Part shown: one piece after another, positions 44,236 through 55,360 of the stretch
How the letters are laid out: each line of letters begins with the position of its first letter
Numbering within the stretch: the stretch's first letter is position 1
NCBI GenBank assembly: GCA_903813345.2
Contig: CAIIXF020000008.1
Location: forward strand, 13,810,822 to 13,874,821
Reading direction: 5' to 3'
Source of the DNA: Owenia fusiformis
Lineage: Eukaryota > Annelida > Polychaeta > Sabellida > Oweniidae
Length of the DNA stretch: 64,000 nt
The notes under the pieces: model-generated
Told to the model about the DNA's origin: nothing
Database searches by the model: none
The model's input: the letters and a program-made list of their open reading frames with translations, nothing else
Program-made: the position numbers and the translations under genes

Positions 44236-45084
44236 ACTTAGCGTCTAAAGCATTTACTGTTTACGGGGAGATGCAGGTGAGGCAGGGTCAACAGGTCCTC
44301 ACTACATCAAATGACTCTACATAACTCTAATCTCTAATCTAGACTCTAATCCCAGCTTGTTAAAAACACTTTAATTCCTTAAGCCTTGGATTAATGGATA
44401 CTATTTTACATACATCTACATATTTTACTACTAGACTCTAGATGTTTAATGTTTAAATACTTTTGGAGTATTAATCATGTTGTGTGGATTTACATTTTTA
44501 ACGAGATAAATAGTGACATAAAAAAGGGCGAAAGCGCAGAAAACGGAACAAATCGTGGAACTTTCCATATATGACCAGACAGCCTTCCTGGGTGTAAAAA
44601 ACAACTGTGCCGAAAATTTACTCCATTTTTTATCTACTTTTCGCAATTTTTACCCCTACCTCTAAAATTTATAGGGGTAGGCTTAATGACCATCCATAAC
44701 ATTTTAGGATTATCATTAAATAGTATCATAATTTCAATGTTGGGACCTTTTACCATGATTCACATGATAATGAATGGGATTGCAGTCAATTTTTAGCAAA
44801 ATGAATATTTACTTATCTTTAATTAATTTCTTTTATCTCTTTTCCATAGTTGCATTACATGTACTTCGACATAATAAACAACGTAATTTTAATTGAAAAT
44901 AAAGTTTGACAAACTATGTGACATCTGATGAGTGACTTGAATGCAAATACAGAACAATCTAGAAAAAGGTGTATCTTTCTTAAACAGAAATCACTTCTTG
45001 TTTTTGACAAGGTCATGCTTGAGTGACAATGAGGATCAACGTTTATGATAGGATCTAGATCAGTTTTTGTAAGTATTATTTTGA
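44236..45084. other. no gene seen
   Basis: AT-rich. A short run of TCTAATC repeats at 44,325-44,350 (CTCTAATCTCTAATCTAGAC); otherwise nothing recognised up to the tandem duplication. Confidence 0.5.
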
Positions 45085-45699
45085 CCTACATGATTAAAAA
45101 AAATAATCAAGAAGTTGTTCTGCTTATTTTGATTAAAGAGGCTCTATGCCATAGGATAGCAAAATCAACAAAGAAGTCCCAAATCCCCCTCTTTCAGAGT
45201 TAATTTTGCGATTTTGCTGGCCGATCTAATTATTTTCGAAGAAATTAATTCAATCTGAAGTTTGAATATACTGGGAAAGTCGTCATGTTATCTGATTGGT
45301 CGTTGAATTTGTTCATCATAAACCTGATTGGCTGCCTGGTTCAAGGCACTTGTGGGCGCTTGTGTGACTCGATGGGGAATCCTCTCGCTAGCTGAGGAAT
45401 CGATTGTGTTTAATTCTGGAGTTTCGTTGTTCTGTTGATTATTTCCGATATTTCGGCAATGATATACTCAAAAGTTACTCTCATGATATATCTATGGTAT
45501 GTGAGATATTATATGAGCAATAACAATAAGACATCATTGATTGTCTGGGGAAGAAACCTATGGCATAATGCATCTTTAACTGTTATGTTTTAAAATATGA
45601 TATTGTTGGTCTAATAAGGGCAGTTTTGAATTAAAAATGAGTGTTATGTGTATTGGGAGGGCTCTTGTTACTTGGGTAGATTTCAGGTAGATTACCAAT

Positions 45700-46239
45700 C
45701 AATACAATTTTGCCTCTTGATTTTGAATATTTGATAGATACTCAGCAGAGTGAAGAAACAGGGTCGCCTATATTCAAATTCTGGTACATGGTACTCCAAT
45801 TACAAGTTCTAGGTCTAACAAATGTTAGAGCTGTGAGACTTCGGGACTTCAAGCTCTACAAAGAAACTATCATGGAAATCATGCCATGGTTCGTCTCCCT
45901 GGATCATACCAATTATGCCCGCTAGGTACCTGTCCAGTCCATATAAGTGATATGGTTCAGCTCAAAGAAATCCACCCTGAAGTTCACAATAGTTTCATGA
46001 AGGGGCATTTCACTATCAGCAAGTCAAGAAAAAGCTTGTCCTCCATGTCAATAGACCAAGCCCATGAGCAAAATAATAGTGTGATCAAAAGTGAGGGTGG
46101 AGCTGTGGGGTTGGTCGACAATCCAACCGCATTCCAGAAGTGGATGGTCGATGGTCCAGAGATCGCAAGAATGTTAACTGAGTTAGAGGATGAGATGAAG
46201 AATAATGATGGTCCTTGCAAACCATTAGCACAATGTTAG
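45700..46239 (+). pseudogene. conserved invertebrate hypothetical protein, N-terminal part, copy 1
   Basis: Fragments PLDFEYLIDTQQSEETGSP, FWYMVLQLQVLGLTNVRAV, then, in another frame, VHISDMVQLKEIHPEVHNSF, MSIDQAHEQNNSVIKSEGG, AVGLVDNPTAFQKWMVDGPE. The DQAHEQNN and GAVGL blocks are familiar from a multi-copy protein family common in cnidarian, fish and mollusc genomes, whose function is unknown to me. A frame change separates the two parts in this copy and, identically, in copy 2. A splice acceptor-like sequence may precede 45,705. Confidence 0.65.
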
Positions 46240-46439
46240 TTATCAAACCAGTTTCAACAAATATGTCAATTCCCTTACTTAGGTTATCAATGATTTAGGA
46301 AACCCCTTTATTGCAACATCAAAGGAACTTTGGACACTTGATACTAAAGATGTAATGTCAAGCAGTGTAGTTGACACATTGAACACAATTGAGAAAAGGG
46401 GGAAAAGTCAATGTGAAGTATATATAAAGGAGGGAATTA

Positions 46440-46920
46440 TTGAAAGATCAAAAGCCATCACCAGACCCTATCAAGAGAAACAATTTCAAGATCTCAAACA
46501 AATCTAAGTCAAGTTCAAAGCTAGCAAGCTTGAAAAATGACACTGCCCTATTTTCACAACTATACATAGCGTGCCACAAAAGAGACGGTAACTTAGATGA
46601 ACTTTTCCGACATGAAAACCAGGCATTCCCTCCATCCCTTTCACAAGATGGCACAATCAAGACTGGACTCAAAGCAGATATCTTAAAACCAGTGGAAGAC
46701 CTTGTTCAAAATAGAGAGATCAATACACCAGATGTTGAAGCCCTGTTTCTTGATGGTGCCGTAATAGTCCACCTGCTGAAAACTCAAGAAGCATGAACCT
46801 TCCTACAATACTCAAATGACATATTTAAAAAGTATACTGCAGAGCAACTTAATAGAGTACAAAGACTTGATATTGTATGGGATCAATATATACCAAATAG
46901 CGTCGCCCATCCCGGCGCCC
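46440..46920 (+). pseudogene. same hypothetical protein, C-terminal part, copy 1
   Basis: Open for 118 codons: KNDTALFSQLYIACHKRDGN, LDELFRHENQAFPPSLSQDG, VEALFLDGAVIVHLLKT. Beyond it, the DNA still matches the next family block (RVQRLDIVWDQYIPNS), in decayed form. HENQAFPPSLS and LDGAVIVH are typical of the same family as the upstream ORF. Differs from copy 2 by one residue in this stretch (HK versus QK). Confidence 0.65.
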
Positions 46921-47064
46921 ATCACCACCCGTTAACATAGCAATCGAAAATCAATGGTATTTCATATTTTTACTTCAACATTAACTTCTTAACATGATAA
47001 GGTAATATTAAATTTGAAGTATGAGCATAATTTAGTAAAGGAAATTGTGTCAACTTTTTTTTAG

Positions 47065-47103
47065 CCCCCCCCCCCCTGATCCGTGACCATGGGGGGGGGG
47101 GGG
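47065..47103. repeat. C-run/G-run inverted repeat, copy 1
   Basis: 12 C and 13 G separated by TGATCCGTGACCAT form a stem of mononucleotide runs. In copy 2 (49,405-49,443) the runs are 11 C and 14 G, so both arms have changed length since duplication. Confidence 0.85.
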
Positions 47104-48040
47104 TAAGAATTGTAAGATTAGGGTAGTTCCTATGAAGCGATTATTTGGCACAGTTGCTTTATTTAAAGAGTAGCAATCAGTGATCATTTGGGGAAAGTTT
47201 TACGATTTGTTCCGCAAACGGCGATTACTTTACACTATTTATCCCACTCACATGTCATGAGAGGTATAAATAGTGAGACACAACGATTCAACCTGTTTCT
47301 TCCTTCACACTCTTACTTCAGCTTCACGTTTTACTTTAAGACTTCTAAATTATATCAAGTGATTTTTTAAACATAACTGTAAAATATATCTTATACTGTA
47401 GAATAAAGAACTAGAACTTACCTGAACCTACATGATTAAAAAAATAATCAAGAAGTTGTTCTGCTTATTTTGATTAAAGAGGCTCTATGCCATAGGATAG
47501 CAAAATCAACAAAGAAGTCCCAAATCCCCCTCTTTCAGAGTTAATTTCGCGATTTTGCTGGCCGATCTAATTATTTTCGAAGAAATTAATTCAATCTGAA
47601 GTTTGAATATACTGGGAAAGTCGTCATGTTATCTGATTGGTCGTTGAATTTGTTCATCATAAACCTGATTGGCTGCCTGGTTCAAGGCACTTGTGGGCGC
47701 TTGTGTGACTCGATGGGGAATCCTCTCGCTAGCTGAGGAATCGATTGTGTTTAATTCTGGAGTTTCGTTGTTCTGTTGATTATTTCCGATATTTCGGCAA
47801 TGATATACCCAAAAGTTACTCTCAAGATATATCTATGGTATGTGAGATATTATATGAGCAATAACAATAAGACATCATTGATTGTCTGGGGAAGAAACCT
47901 ATGGCATAATGCATCTTTAACTGTTATGTTTTAAAATATGATATTGTTGGTCTAATAAGGGCAGTTTTGAATTAAAAATGAGTGTTATGTGTATTGGGAG
48001 GGCTCTTGTTACTTGGGTAGATTTCAGGTAGATTACCAAT

Positions 48041-48580
48041 CAATACAATTTTGCCTCTTGATTTTGAATATTTGATAGATACCCAGCAGAGTGAAGAAAC
48101 AGGGTCGCCTATATTCAAATTCTGGTACATGGTACTCCAATTACAAGTTCTAGGTCTAACAAATGTTAGAGGTGTGAGACTTCGGGACTTCAAGCTCTAC
48201 AAAGAAACTATCATGGAAATCATGCCATGGTTCGTCTCCCTGGATCATACCAGTTATGCCCGCTAGGTACCTGTCCAGTCCATATAAGTGATATGGTTCA
48301 GCTCAAAGAAATCCACCCTGAAGTTCACAATAGTTTCATGAAGGGGCATTTCACTATCAGCAAGTCAAGAAAAAGCTTGTCCTCCATGTCAATAGACCAA
48401 GCCCATGAGCAAAATAATAGTGTGATCAAAAGTGAGGGTGGAGCTGTGGGGTTGGTCGACAATCCAACCGCATTCCAGAAGTGGATGGTCGATGGTCCAG
48501 AGATCGCAAGAATGTTAACTGAGTTAGAGGATGAGATGAAGAATAATGATGGTCCTTGCAAACCATTAGCACAATGTTAG
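48041..48580 (+). pseudogene. conserved hypothetical protein, N-terminal part, copy 2
   Basis: As copy 1, with NVRGV in place of NVRAV and DHTSYAR in place of DHTNYAR. Same frame change as copy 1. Confidence 0.65.
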
Positions 48581-48780
48581 TTATCAAACCAGTTTCAACA
48601 AATATGTCAATTCCCTTACTTAGGTTATCAATGATTTAGGAAACCCCTTTATTGCAACATCAAAGGAACTTTGGACACTTGATACTAAAGATGTAATGTC
48701 AAGCAGTGTAGTTGACACATTGAACACAATTGAGAAAAGGGGGAAAAGTCAATGTGAAGTATATATAAAGGAGGGAATTA

Positions 48781-49260
48781 TTGAAAGATCAAAAGCCATC
48801 ACCAGACCCTATCAAGAGAAACAATTTCAAGATCTCAAACAAATCTAAGTCAAGTTCAAAGCTAGCAAGCTTGAAAAATGACACTGCCCTATTTTCACAA
48901 CTATACATAGCGTGCCAGAAAAGAGACGGTAACTTAGATGAACTTTTCCGACATGAAAACCAGGCATTCCCTCCATCCCTTTCACAAGATGGCACAATCA
49001 AGACTGGACTCAAAGCAGATATCTTAAAACCAGTGGAAGACCTTGTTCAAAATAGAGAGATCAATACACCAGATGTTGAAGCCCTGTTTCTTGATGGTGC
49101 CGTAATAGTCCACCTGCTGAAAACTCAAGAAGCATGAACCTTCCTACAATACTCAAATGACATATTTAAAAAGTATACTGCAGAGCAACTTAATAGAGTA
49201 CAAAGACTTGATATTGTATGGGATCAATATATACCAAATAGCGTCGCCCATCCCGGCGCC
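48781..49260 (+). pseudogene. conserved hypothetical protein, C-terminal part, copy 2
   Basis: As copy 1 at 46,440. Open for 118 codons, then decayed. No sign of different selection on the two copies can be judged by eye. Confidence 0.65.
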
Positions 49261-49779
49261 CATCACCACCCGTTAACATAGCAATCGAAAATCAATGGTA
49301 TTTCATATTTTTACTTCAACATTAACTTCTTAACATGATAAGGTAATATTAAATTTGAAGTATGAGCATAATTTAGTAAAAGAAATTGTGTCAACTTTTT
49401 TTAGCCCCCCCCCCCTGATCCGTGACCATGGGGGGGGGGGGGGTAAGAATTGTAAGATTAGGGTAGTTCCTATGAAGCGATTATTTGGTACAGTTGCTTT
49501 ATTTAAAGAGTAGCAATCAGTGATCATTTGAGGAAAGTTTCACGATTTGTTCCGCAAACGGCGATTACTTTACACTATTTATCCCACTCACATGTCATGA
49601 GAGGTATAAATAGTGAGACACAACGATTCAACCTGTTTCTTCCTTCACACTCTTACTTCAGCTTCACGTTTTACTTTAAGACTTCTAAATTATATCAAGT
49701 GATTTTTTAAACATAACTGTAAAATATATCTTATACTGTAGAATAAAGAACTAGAACTTAGACTGTTATTTTGATATTT

Positions 49780-50380
49780 AAGAACCCCTCAATACAAATA
49801 TTCTCTATTCCGTGTGGAAACTCACTCGGTGCCTATACCACATGATTTGAACTTCTAACAACAGCGGGATAACCAATCAATCATACTAAATAATCCTCAA
49901 AAATACATTGGTCTAAATAAAGAAAGTTCCTTTTACTTTGAATTAACTAGAGATGAATACGAGATTAATGAAAAATATGATTCACGATCTCAAAATGCGT
50001 ATTCTAATTTAAGACCTGTCCAAAAGAAATCATGCTTATAAGCTTTATATATGGACGATACTCAAAACATACTAAAATTATGCGATTTCCATTAACAAGA
50101 AGAATCAGAAGTTCATACTAAAATAATGAAAATATCTAACAATCAGTTTTTAATAAACGCCGAGGCCAAAGACAATTGGGTTATGCGTTGTAAGCGTAAT
50201 CCATCAAAACATATACCTAATTGTAGGTATTGCAAAAAAATCTAAATTGGGATTGTTCTTTGATGATCAATGATAATTATATACCCGAGCGAGTAGGTTG
50301 CGGAATGAATTCACGGGAAATTGAGTACAACTATCCCATTAACACCATTTATACACCATTTTATAAATAAGGAAATAACG
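49780..50380 (+). pseudogene. env-like ectodomain relic
   Basis: From GGAAACTCACTCGGTGCC to GACCTGTCCAAAAGAAATC it matches the sequence at 63,778-64,000 closely, and extends that region further: a conserved NNQFLINAEAKDNWVMRCKR block and a cysteine-rich CxxC stretch. These features fit the surface part of errantivirus-type (F-like) envelope proteins. Broken. Confidence 0.55.
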
Positions 50381-50795
50381 GTCAACATGACCGGCTCCGA
50401 ACTAGACTCTGTGGAGCCTATGATAAACCATGAGAAGAAAACGGGTTACTACTTAGTATAACGTCGACTAGGTGGCAAAATGCTATCAGATCCGAGGGAA
50501 TAATAAAAACAGATGACAATACCAATTATGGAATTGCAATATGGATATACAGTAGTAGGTGTCAGTTGACTCAGAGAGGAGTTATAAATAGTGTTCAAGT
50601 TCAAAAGGGGCTGTTTCGTAATACCTTGTCTATTGAATGGGGAGAAATTAAATTTATATTGGACAATGAGGAAATGAATCTGAATTTACCACCGCAAGTT
50701 CCCTTGCCTTATGGTTATGGGAGGTCCATTTGCGAGGTCCTATCTGAACCTTATATTATTAGATTTTACTACAAACTAGAGAAAAAAGTTCTGTT
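50380..50795 (+). pseudogene. env C-terminal part and env tail, family B, split by a mariner
   Basis: Begins NMTGSELDSVEPMINHEK, matching 60,686 onward, then passes into the tail domain open from 50,566: TQRGVINSVQVQKGLF, NTLSIEWGEIKFILDNEE, VPLPYGYGRSICEVLSEPY. The last codons lie beyond the mariner at 52,236-52,285. The membrane segments between are not present. Fossil. Confidence 0.6.
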
Positions 50796-52235
50796 TATTT
50801 ATCTCTAACTTCTTGATATTTGGTACATCTATAGAACATATATTTGTGCAACTATTGACTAAATATTGTATCTCAACTATGATTGGTTATTGAATTATGG
50901 TTGCTATGGTAACAGAATTGTGGGGTACACGGTTCAGCTAAAAAACGTCATATTTTTAATGTCACATTAATTTCATTTGGCATCAATTCATTGAACAGTT
51001 TTTCATGTTAAAATATCAGATTGTGCAAATTGACAGGTTTTGATGCCAATTCTATTGTCTTGATGACATCACAGTCAAGGAAATATTCAATTGTGACAAT
51101 TTTCAGCTGACATAGATGATTTTCAGGATGAAAAGTGAAAAGGGGATTTTGAGAAAAAATCATGTCAAATATTGATCCTCCTAGCAAGTTGTAAAAGTGG
51201 AAGCAAAGAAACTTGATACAGTGTATGGTAGAAAACAGGAAAACACTACAAAAGACATATTCACTTGTTAAAGGTGCTTTTGGACAGGATGCTCCAAGAT
51301 ATAATACTGTCCGTAGATGGTACAATGACTTCTTGTCTGGAAAAAGGGATAAACTGTCTGATTCAGCACGAACTGGCCGCCCCAAGAGTTCTGTGAATGA
51401 GGACAATGCTGAGAAAATACAAGTGTTGATTGAGCAAGATAGGCACATTTCATTGGATGAAATTAGTTCCATTCTGAATATTTCCCATGGCTCTTGTCAT
51501 ACAATCATCACTAAAGTATTGAAAAAGTGTTACGTAGCCTCAAAATGGGTTCCAAGATTCCTCACTCAAGAACAGAAGCAAGAAAGAATTGATGTCTCGA
51601 GGCAGTTTCTTGATGAATATGGACAATGCTCGTCCCCAAACAAGTAATGTTGCCAAGACTGCCTTAGAAGACCTCCAATGGAGCAGGATTCCATAAGCAC
51701 AATACTCCCCAGACTCATCTCCATGTGACTTTTACCGGGCTTTTACCTCTTCAGCAATCTAAAGATGGGTCTTCGGGGGATATGGTTTGATTCCGATGAG
51801 GCTCTGCAGGCAGCGGTGCACAAAAGTTTAAATGAATTGTCGGCTAGCGGTTTTAAAGGTGTCTTCAGAGACTGGGTAGAAAGGCACCGAAAGGTCATTG
51901 CTGCAGGGGGCGACTATTTTGAAGGCTAAATAACTAAATTAAACTTAGATATGACATCGGGGACTTAGTTAGAAAGGAGCTTTTAAATATTAAGACAGTT
52001 TAAAGTATATTTCATGTAATATAACAGTGTATGAAAATCAATAAAATTGGGCTGAACCGAGTACATCGCCCTTCTGTTACCATAGCAACCATTATTCAGT
52101 AACCAATGATAGTTGAGATACAATAATTAGTCAATATTAGCACAAATGTATGTTCTATATATGTATTAAATATCAAGAAACAATTCCTCAAAATGACAAA
52201 GTTAGAGATAAATAAACAGAACTTTTTGACTGACC
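50796..52235 (+). mobile_element. mariner-type transposon with ~135 bp inverted repeats
   Basis: The left arm (AAAAGTTCTGTTTATTTATC...) and the right arm (...GATAAATAAACAGAACTTTT) match over about 135 bp, through CATAGAACATA, TTGTGCAACTATTGACTAA-like text and TTATGGTTGCTATGGTAACA. It is inserted in an env tail just before the LC8 ORF's acceptor. The right end may extend a few bases to a TA. It carries an internally deleted transposase. Age: younger than the env copy it splits. Confidence 0.85.
51213..51930 (+). pseudogene. mariner-type transposase, internally deleted
   Basis: The N-terminal helix-turn-helix pair is intact: KTYSLVKGAFGQDAPRYNTV, RRWYNDFLSGKRDKLSD, RTGRPKSSVNEDN, ISLDEISSILNISHGSCHTI, ITKVLKKCYVASKWVPRFLT. 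After FLDEY the frame jumps to DNARPQTSNVAKTALEDL, so about 85 codons with the first catalytic aspartate are missing; the second (DNARP) and third (SPDSSPCDF) sites remain. The C-terminus shows AVHKSLNELSASGFKG and AAGGDYFEG. At least one stop and frame changes; not functional. Confidence 0.85.
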
Positions 52236-52285
52236 TAAGTATTTGTTTTAATACCCTTGGCGAAACTATAATTGGCATATTTCAG

Positions 52286-52491
52286 TGACAGAGAGACAAC
52301 TTTATCAAAGGGTCCGCTTCTGCCTGACCGAAGATAAGAGCACCCAAACAGAGGAGGCGGCGGCCCCGACTACATTGAGGGCTGGGCCCTCTAACTCCTC
52401 TGGAAGTGTGATCCAATACAATCCTTTTCAAGAGCATGTGGAAGCACAAAATGTTTTCGTTGAGAAGATATCAATAACTAAGTTTTCTTAA
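52286..52491 (+). CDS. LC8-motif ORF, family B
   Basis: After GGCATATTTCAG: TERQLYQRVRFCLTEDKSTQ, then TEEAAAPT; the DKSTQTE core is a very good LC8 consensus match. Then a T/S/G-rich linker and FQEHVEAQNVFVEKISITKF. Open from acceptor to stop. No RING-like ORF follows, unlike the other family B copies; the next 60 bp hold a 29 bp direct repeat. Confidence 0.7.
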
Positions 52492-53236
52492 GAAGAGGAG
52501 AAATCAAAAAGAGACTTTTAGAGACATTTAAAATCAAAAAGAGACTTTTAGAGACAAATTGCCTTAGTTTTGTTAAACACATTTAGATAGGCACCAATGA
52601 AGTGGTGACTTCGAGGAAGTGGTATTATGATGAAGCATCTGAGGGATGCTGAGGACTGACCAAGGGTCAGACCAGAGAGGGCCTGACCCTTCCCGCTGAC
52701 ATGGGGTTAGCATCCTAAACTCCTTTACCCTCTTGCATGTAATTTCCCGCTTACAACTCACACCTGTTGCAGGTCTAATTCATTAACTCTTTAATATTTA
52801 TTTACGATATGCTCCTTTTTTAGGTAATGAAGTAAAATAAATAAAAGGTAAAAATTTGGCCAGGGAGGATTCATGATTATCCCTTTTTTGAGTTCATACT
52901 GCTTTTAATTTTGCATTATGCTTATCTAATATCATGTGGAGTACGAGACAATTCTTTTGGAACATATGGTTCTTGCCCCACTGACAGTGTTAGTTTATGT
53001 GTTTATGTTGTTTTCTTCAAGACAATCGTATTAACAAGTGTCAAAGCCACACTGTAAGCCATTGTTCATACTGTCGAAAAATGTTCTTATCAGTATGGGA
53101 TTTTAGTTTTTTTGCGAATAAATCAATTTTAATTGGCTTTAGTGTGACTTTGGTTGCAGTTGGTATCCAGAGGTATCCATTCTAACTACTTTTCTGTTTG
53201 TTTACCGGCATCGGCTTTCATTTTTTGTAGCACATT
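52492..53236. other. no gene seen; small repeats
   Basis: 52,499-52,558 has AAATCAAAAAGAGACTTTTAGAGAC twice in a row, split here only for display: AAATCAAAAAGAG, ACTTTTAGAGAC. At 52,660-52,690 AAGGGTCAG pairs with CTGACCCTT. Nothing else recognised before the CACTA-type element. Confidence 0.5.
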
Positions 53237-53264
53237 CACTGCGTGAAATATGGGATTCCAACTC

Positions 53265-53385
53265 TTGACACGTCTAGAAACTGGTCTTTACACGCCGGGT
53301 TTCTAGACGTGCCAATTATTTACACCTCTTGACACGCGATGAATTCAACTCTTTACACCTCTTGACACGCTCTTGGCACACTGAA
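53265..53385 (+). repeat. left subterminal repeat cluster of the CACTA-type element
   Basis: CTTGACACG occurs at about 53,273, 53,331 and 53,362, with TTTACACC/TTTACACG variants and an internal TCTAGAAACTGG/GTTTCTAGACGTG inverted pair. Such clusters usually bind the transposase. Confidence 0.7.
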
Positions 53386-55227
53386 CAACATAATTATGTG
53401 TAAACAACTAACCTAATTACCAATAGCAATACATACAGTATTTTAACGATTGCAAGTATTTTCTCTGATACTTTTAATTGATATATTTTTTAATCATTCT
53501 TTCGCAGACTGTTTGGAACAAGTACATGTAGCAAATATTAAACAGACTATTTTGTATGAACGCTGACACATTGACTTATTTAAACATTTTGGCAATTTCA
53601 TGCCGCCTTTTGAAAATATAAATCAGTTACAGGCAATGCTAATCGACGCATTGATCCTAAGTGAAGGAAATACATATCATGATAAGAAAAAGAAAGGCGT
53701 TTCAAGGATAAAACGTGCAATAAACTTTGAAAACACTGATACATCAGGCCTATTTATATATTTATTTTGTATTAGCTTAATATAAAGATAAACTTACTTT
53801 TCGATGAGTATTTGGATTTCGGAGTAATTTGTTTCAAGTTAAGTCAATACAAATTATCGCCGACTTAACTTGTGACCATACATATGATAAATGAGGGGCA
53901 TTTTAATACACAATTGGGCAAAACAAGCATATTCAATCGAATGTACCATTCTCTCTGCTGTTCTTTCCCAGCCTATCCATAAACAGACAGGTACAAGTTC
54001 CCATAGTTTTCGCAACATCTAATTCTATGATCAATTGCTAGACACAGCAAATATACTAATTAATTGTCTGATTGTGATTCGGGAACGTAGGGTTTTTACA
54101 TAAACAGGATACTTGGCTGTACATAGCCTGAGAACACCGGATTGACCCCCCCCCAATCGACGCCTAGGCGCTGCTTATGTTTTAATAAGAAACATTCCCT
54201 TGTAAAGAATTATCGGGATATGAATTGATACAAGGTCAAGTATTCTGCCCCTTTTGTGTGATGAAAATATGTATTTAATTGGTGCTTTAACTTTTTGAAC
54301 AAAGAAATGAAATAATCGCACTGAATGTCTCAACATAAATCAGTGATGTTTAATTAATAAATGGCACTATTATGTCAGTCTACGCACTTCATGGACATGG
54401 ACGGGGGGGGGGGTGTGAGTTACCCATTCTAAAATGGTAAAATTTTGTATTAAAGAGTAATCAATAGGTTGTGAACTCCGATTGATAACCAACTGTAGCA
54501 TACTACTTAATTAGTTTGACTATTGATATTAAAAAGGAGTGAATTTATGATATTCATAGAGGTACATTGTATTGGTATTAATATAATAATGATATTTGTT
54601 TCGCAAGTAGCTTTAGGATCGCGGTTTTATCTTCACATGTTGCCCTTTGTGCAATTCGCAAATGAAATATTTTAATCTATAATTTATATATCATTTGCAA
54701 AATAAATGTAATTAAGAGACATGGGGGAGGGGGGGGGGGGTTAACGGCCAGAATTTGGAATGAATTTGGGAATTCCAAGGATTGATTCACTTAATGTTGT
54801 TCACTGGAGTCGATACACACACCTGCATAACAATCGGAGACAAAACTGACTTAATCTGATATGATAACAAAAGATTAATAACTTAGTCTATGTTTTTGTT
54901 TTTATAATTGCGGAAGTGTACCAAAACCACCTTGATTACAGAAGATATCGTCTAGGCTTTAGATTTAATGAATAGATTTTTTGCCCTAGTCTCATTTAAT
55001 AAAACAGGCTATTTGCGTGTTTAATTAATATTTGTGACAAAATATATCAGTTAGACTCAAAATCAAAACGAATTTCTCCATTATAGCCCCCCTCGCAACT
55101 GTCCCGAGTCTGCATCTGTTTTTCATGCTTCCGATCCACCTTTGGGATAGAGAGAATAGATGTAGATTTGTAATTTGGGGGGTGGCATTAAATGTGTTCT
55201 CATACAAACTAAAATAAACCCCAAAAA

Positions 55228-55360
55228 GCCATATCAAATGTCCAAACACAAGACCAATGCCATGTCAAACATCCAAATATAGAACCAATGCCATACCCCC
55301 GGGTACCAAATATCAGAATATAAGACCAAGGCCATTCGAAATATCGAATGCCCCGAGAAG
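55228..55360 (+). repeat. short tandem repeat, ~31-41 bp unit
   Basis: Four imperfect units starting GCCAT (55,228, 55,259, 55,290, 55,331) with AAAT(G/A)TC and AAGACCAATGCC-type ends. Creates small open frames on the reverse strand that I regard as chance. Confidence 0.65.

Larger units (their letters stand above)
45085..47420 (+). repeat. 2.34 kb direct duplication, copy 1
   Basis: Starts ACCTACATGATTAAAAA and ends AATAAAGAACTAGAACTTA, six bases before copy 2. Near-identical to 47,427-49,760: by eye only a few scattered substitutions and length changes in homopolymers. The end of the unit (about 47,160-47,420) has a TATA-like TATAAATAG at 47,263 and an AATAAA signal, so it could be a promoter/terminator region or a solo LTR-like sequence. 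Confidence 0.9.
47427..49760 (+). repeat. 2.34 kb direct duplication, copy 2
   Basis: Copy of 45,085-47,420 in the same orientation. Both carry the same frame change in the hypothetical gene, so decay preceded duplication. Env-like sequence begins about 20 bp after its end. Confidence 0.9.

Noticed and set aside
51008-51472. Reverse-strand frame of 154 codons
   Set aside because: Antisense to the mariner transposase N-terminus, which has clear domain support.
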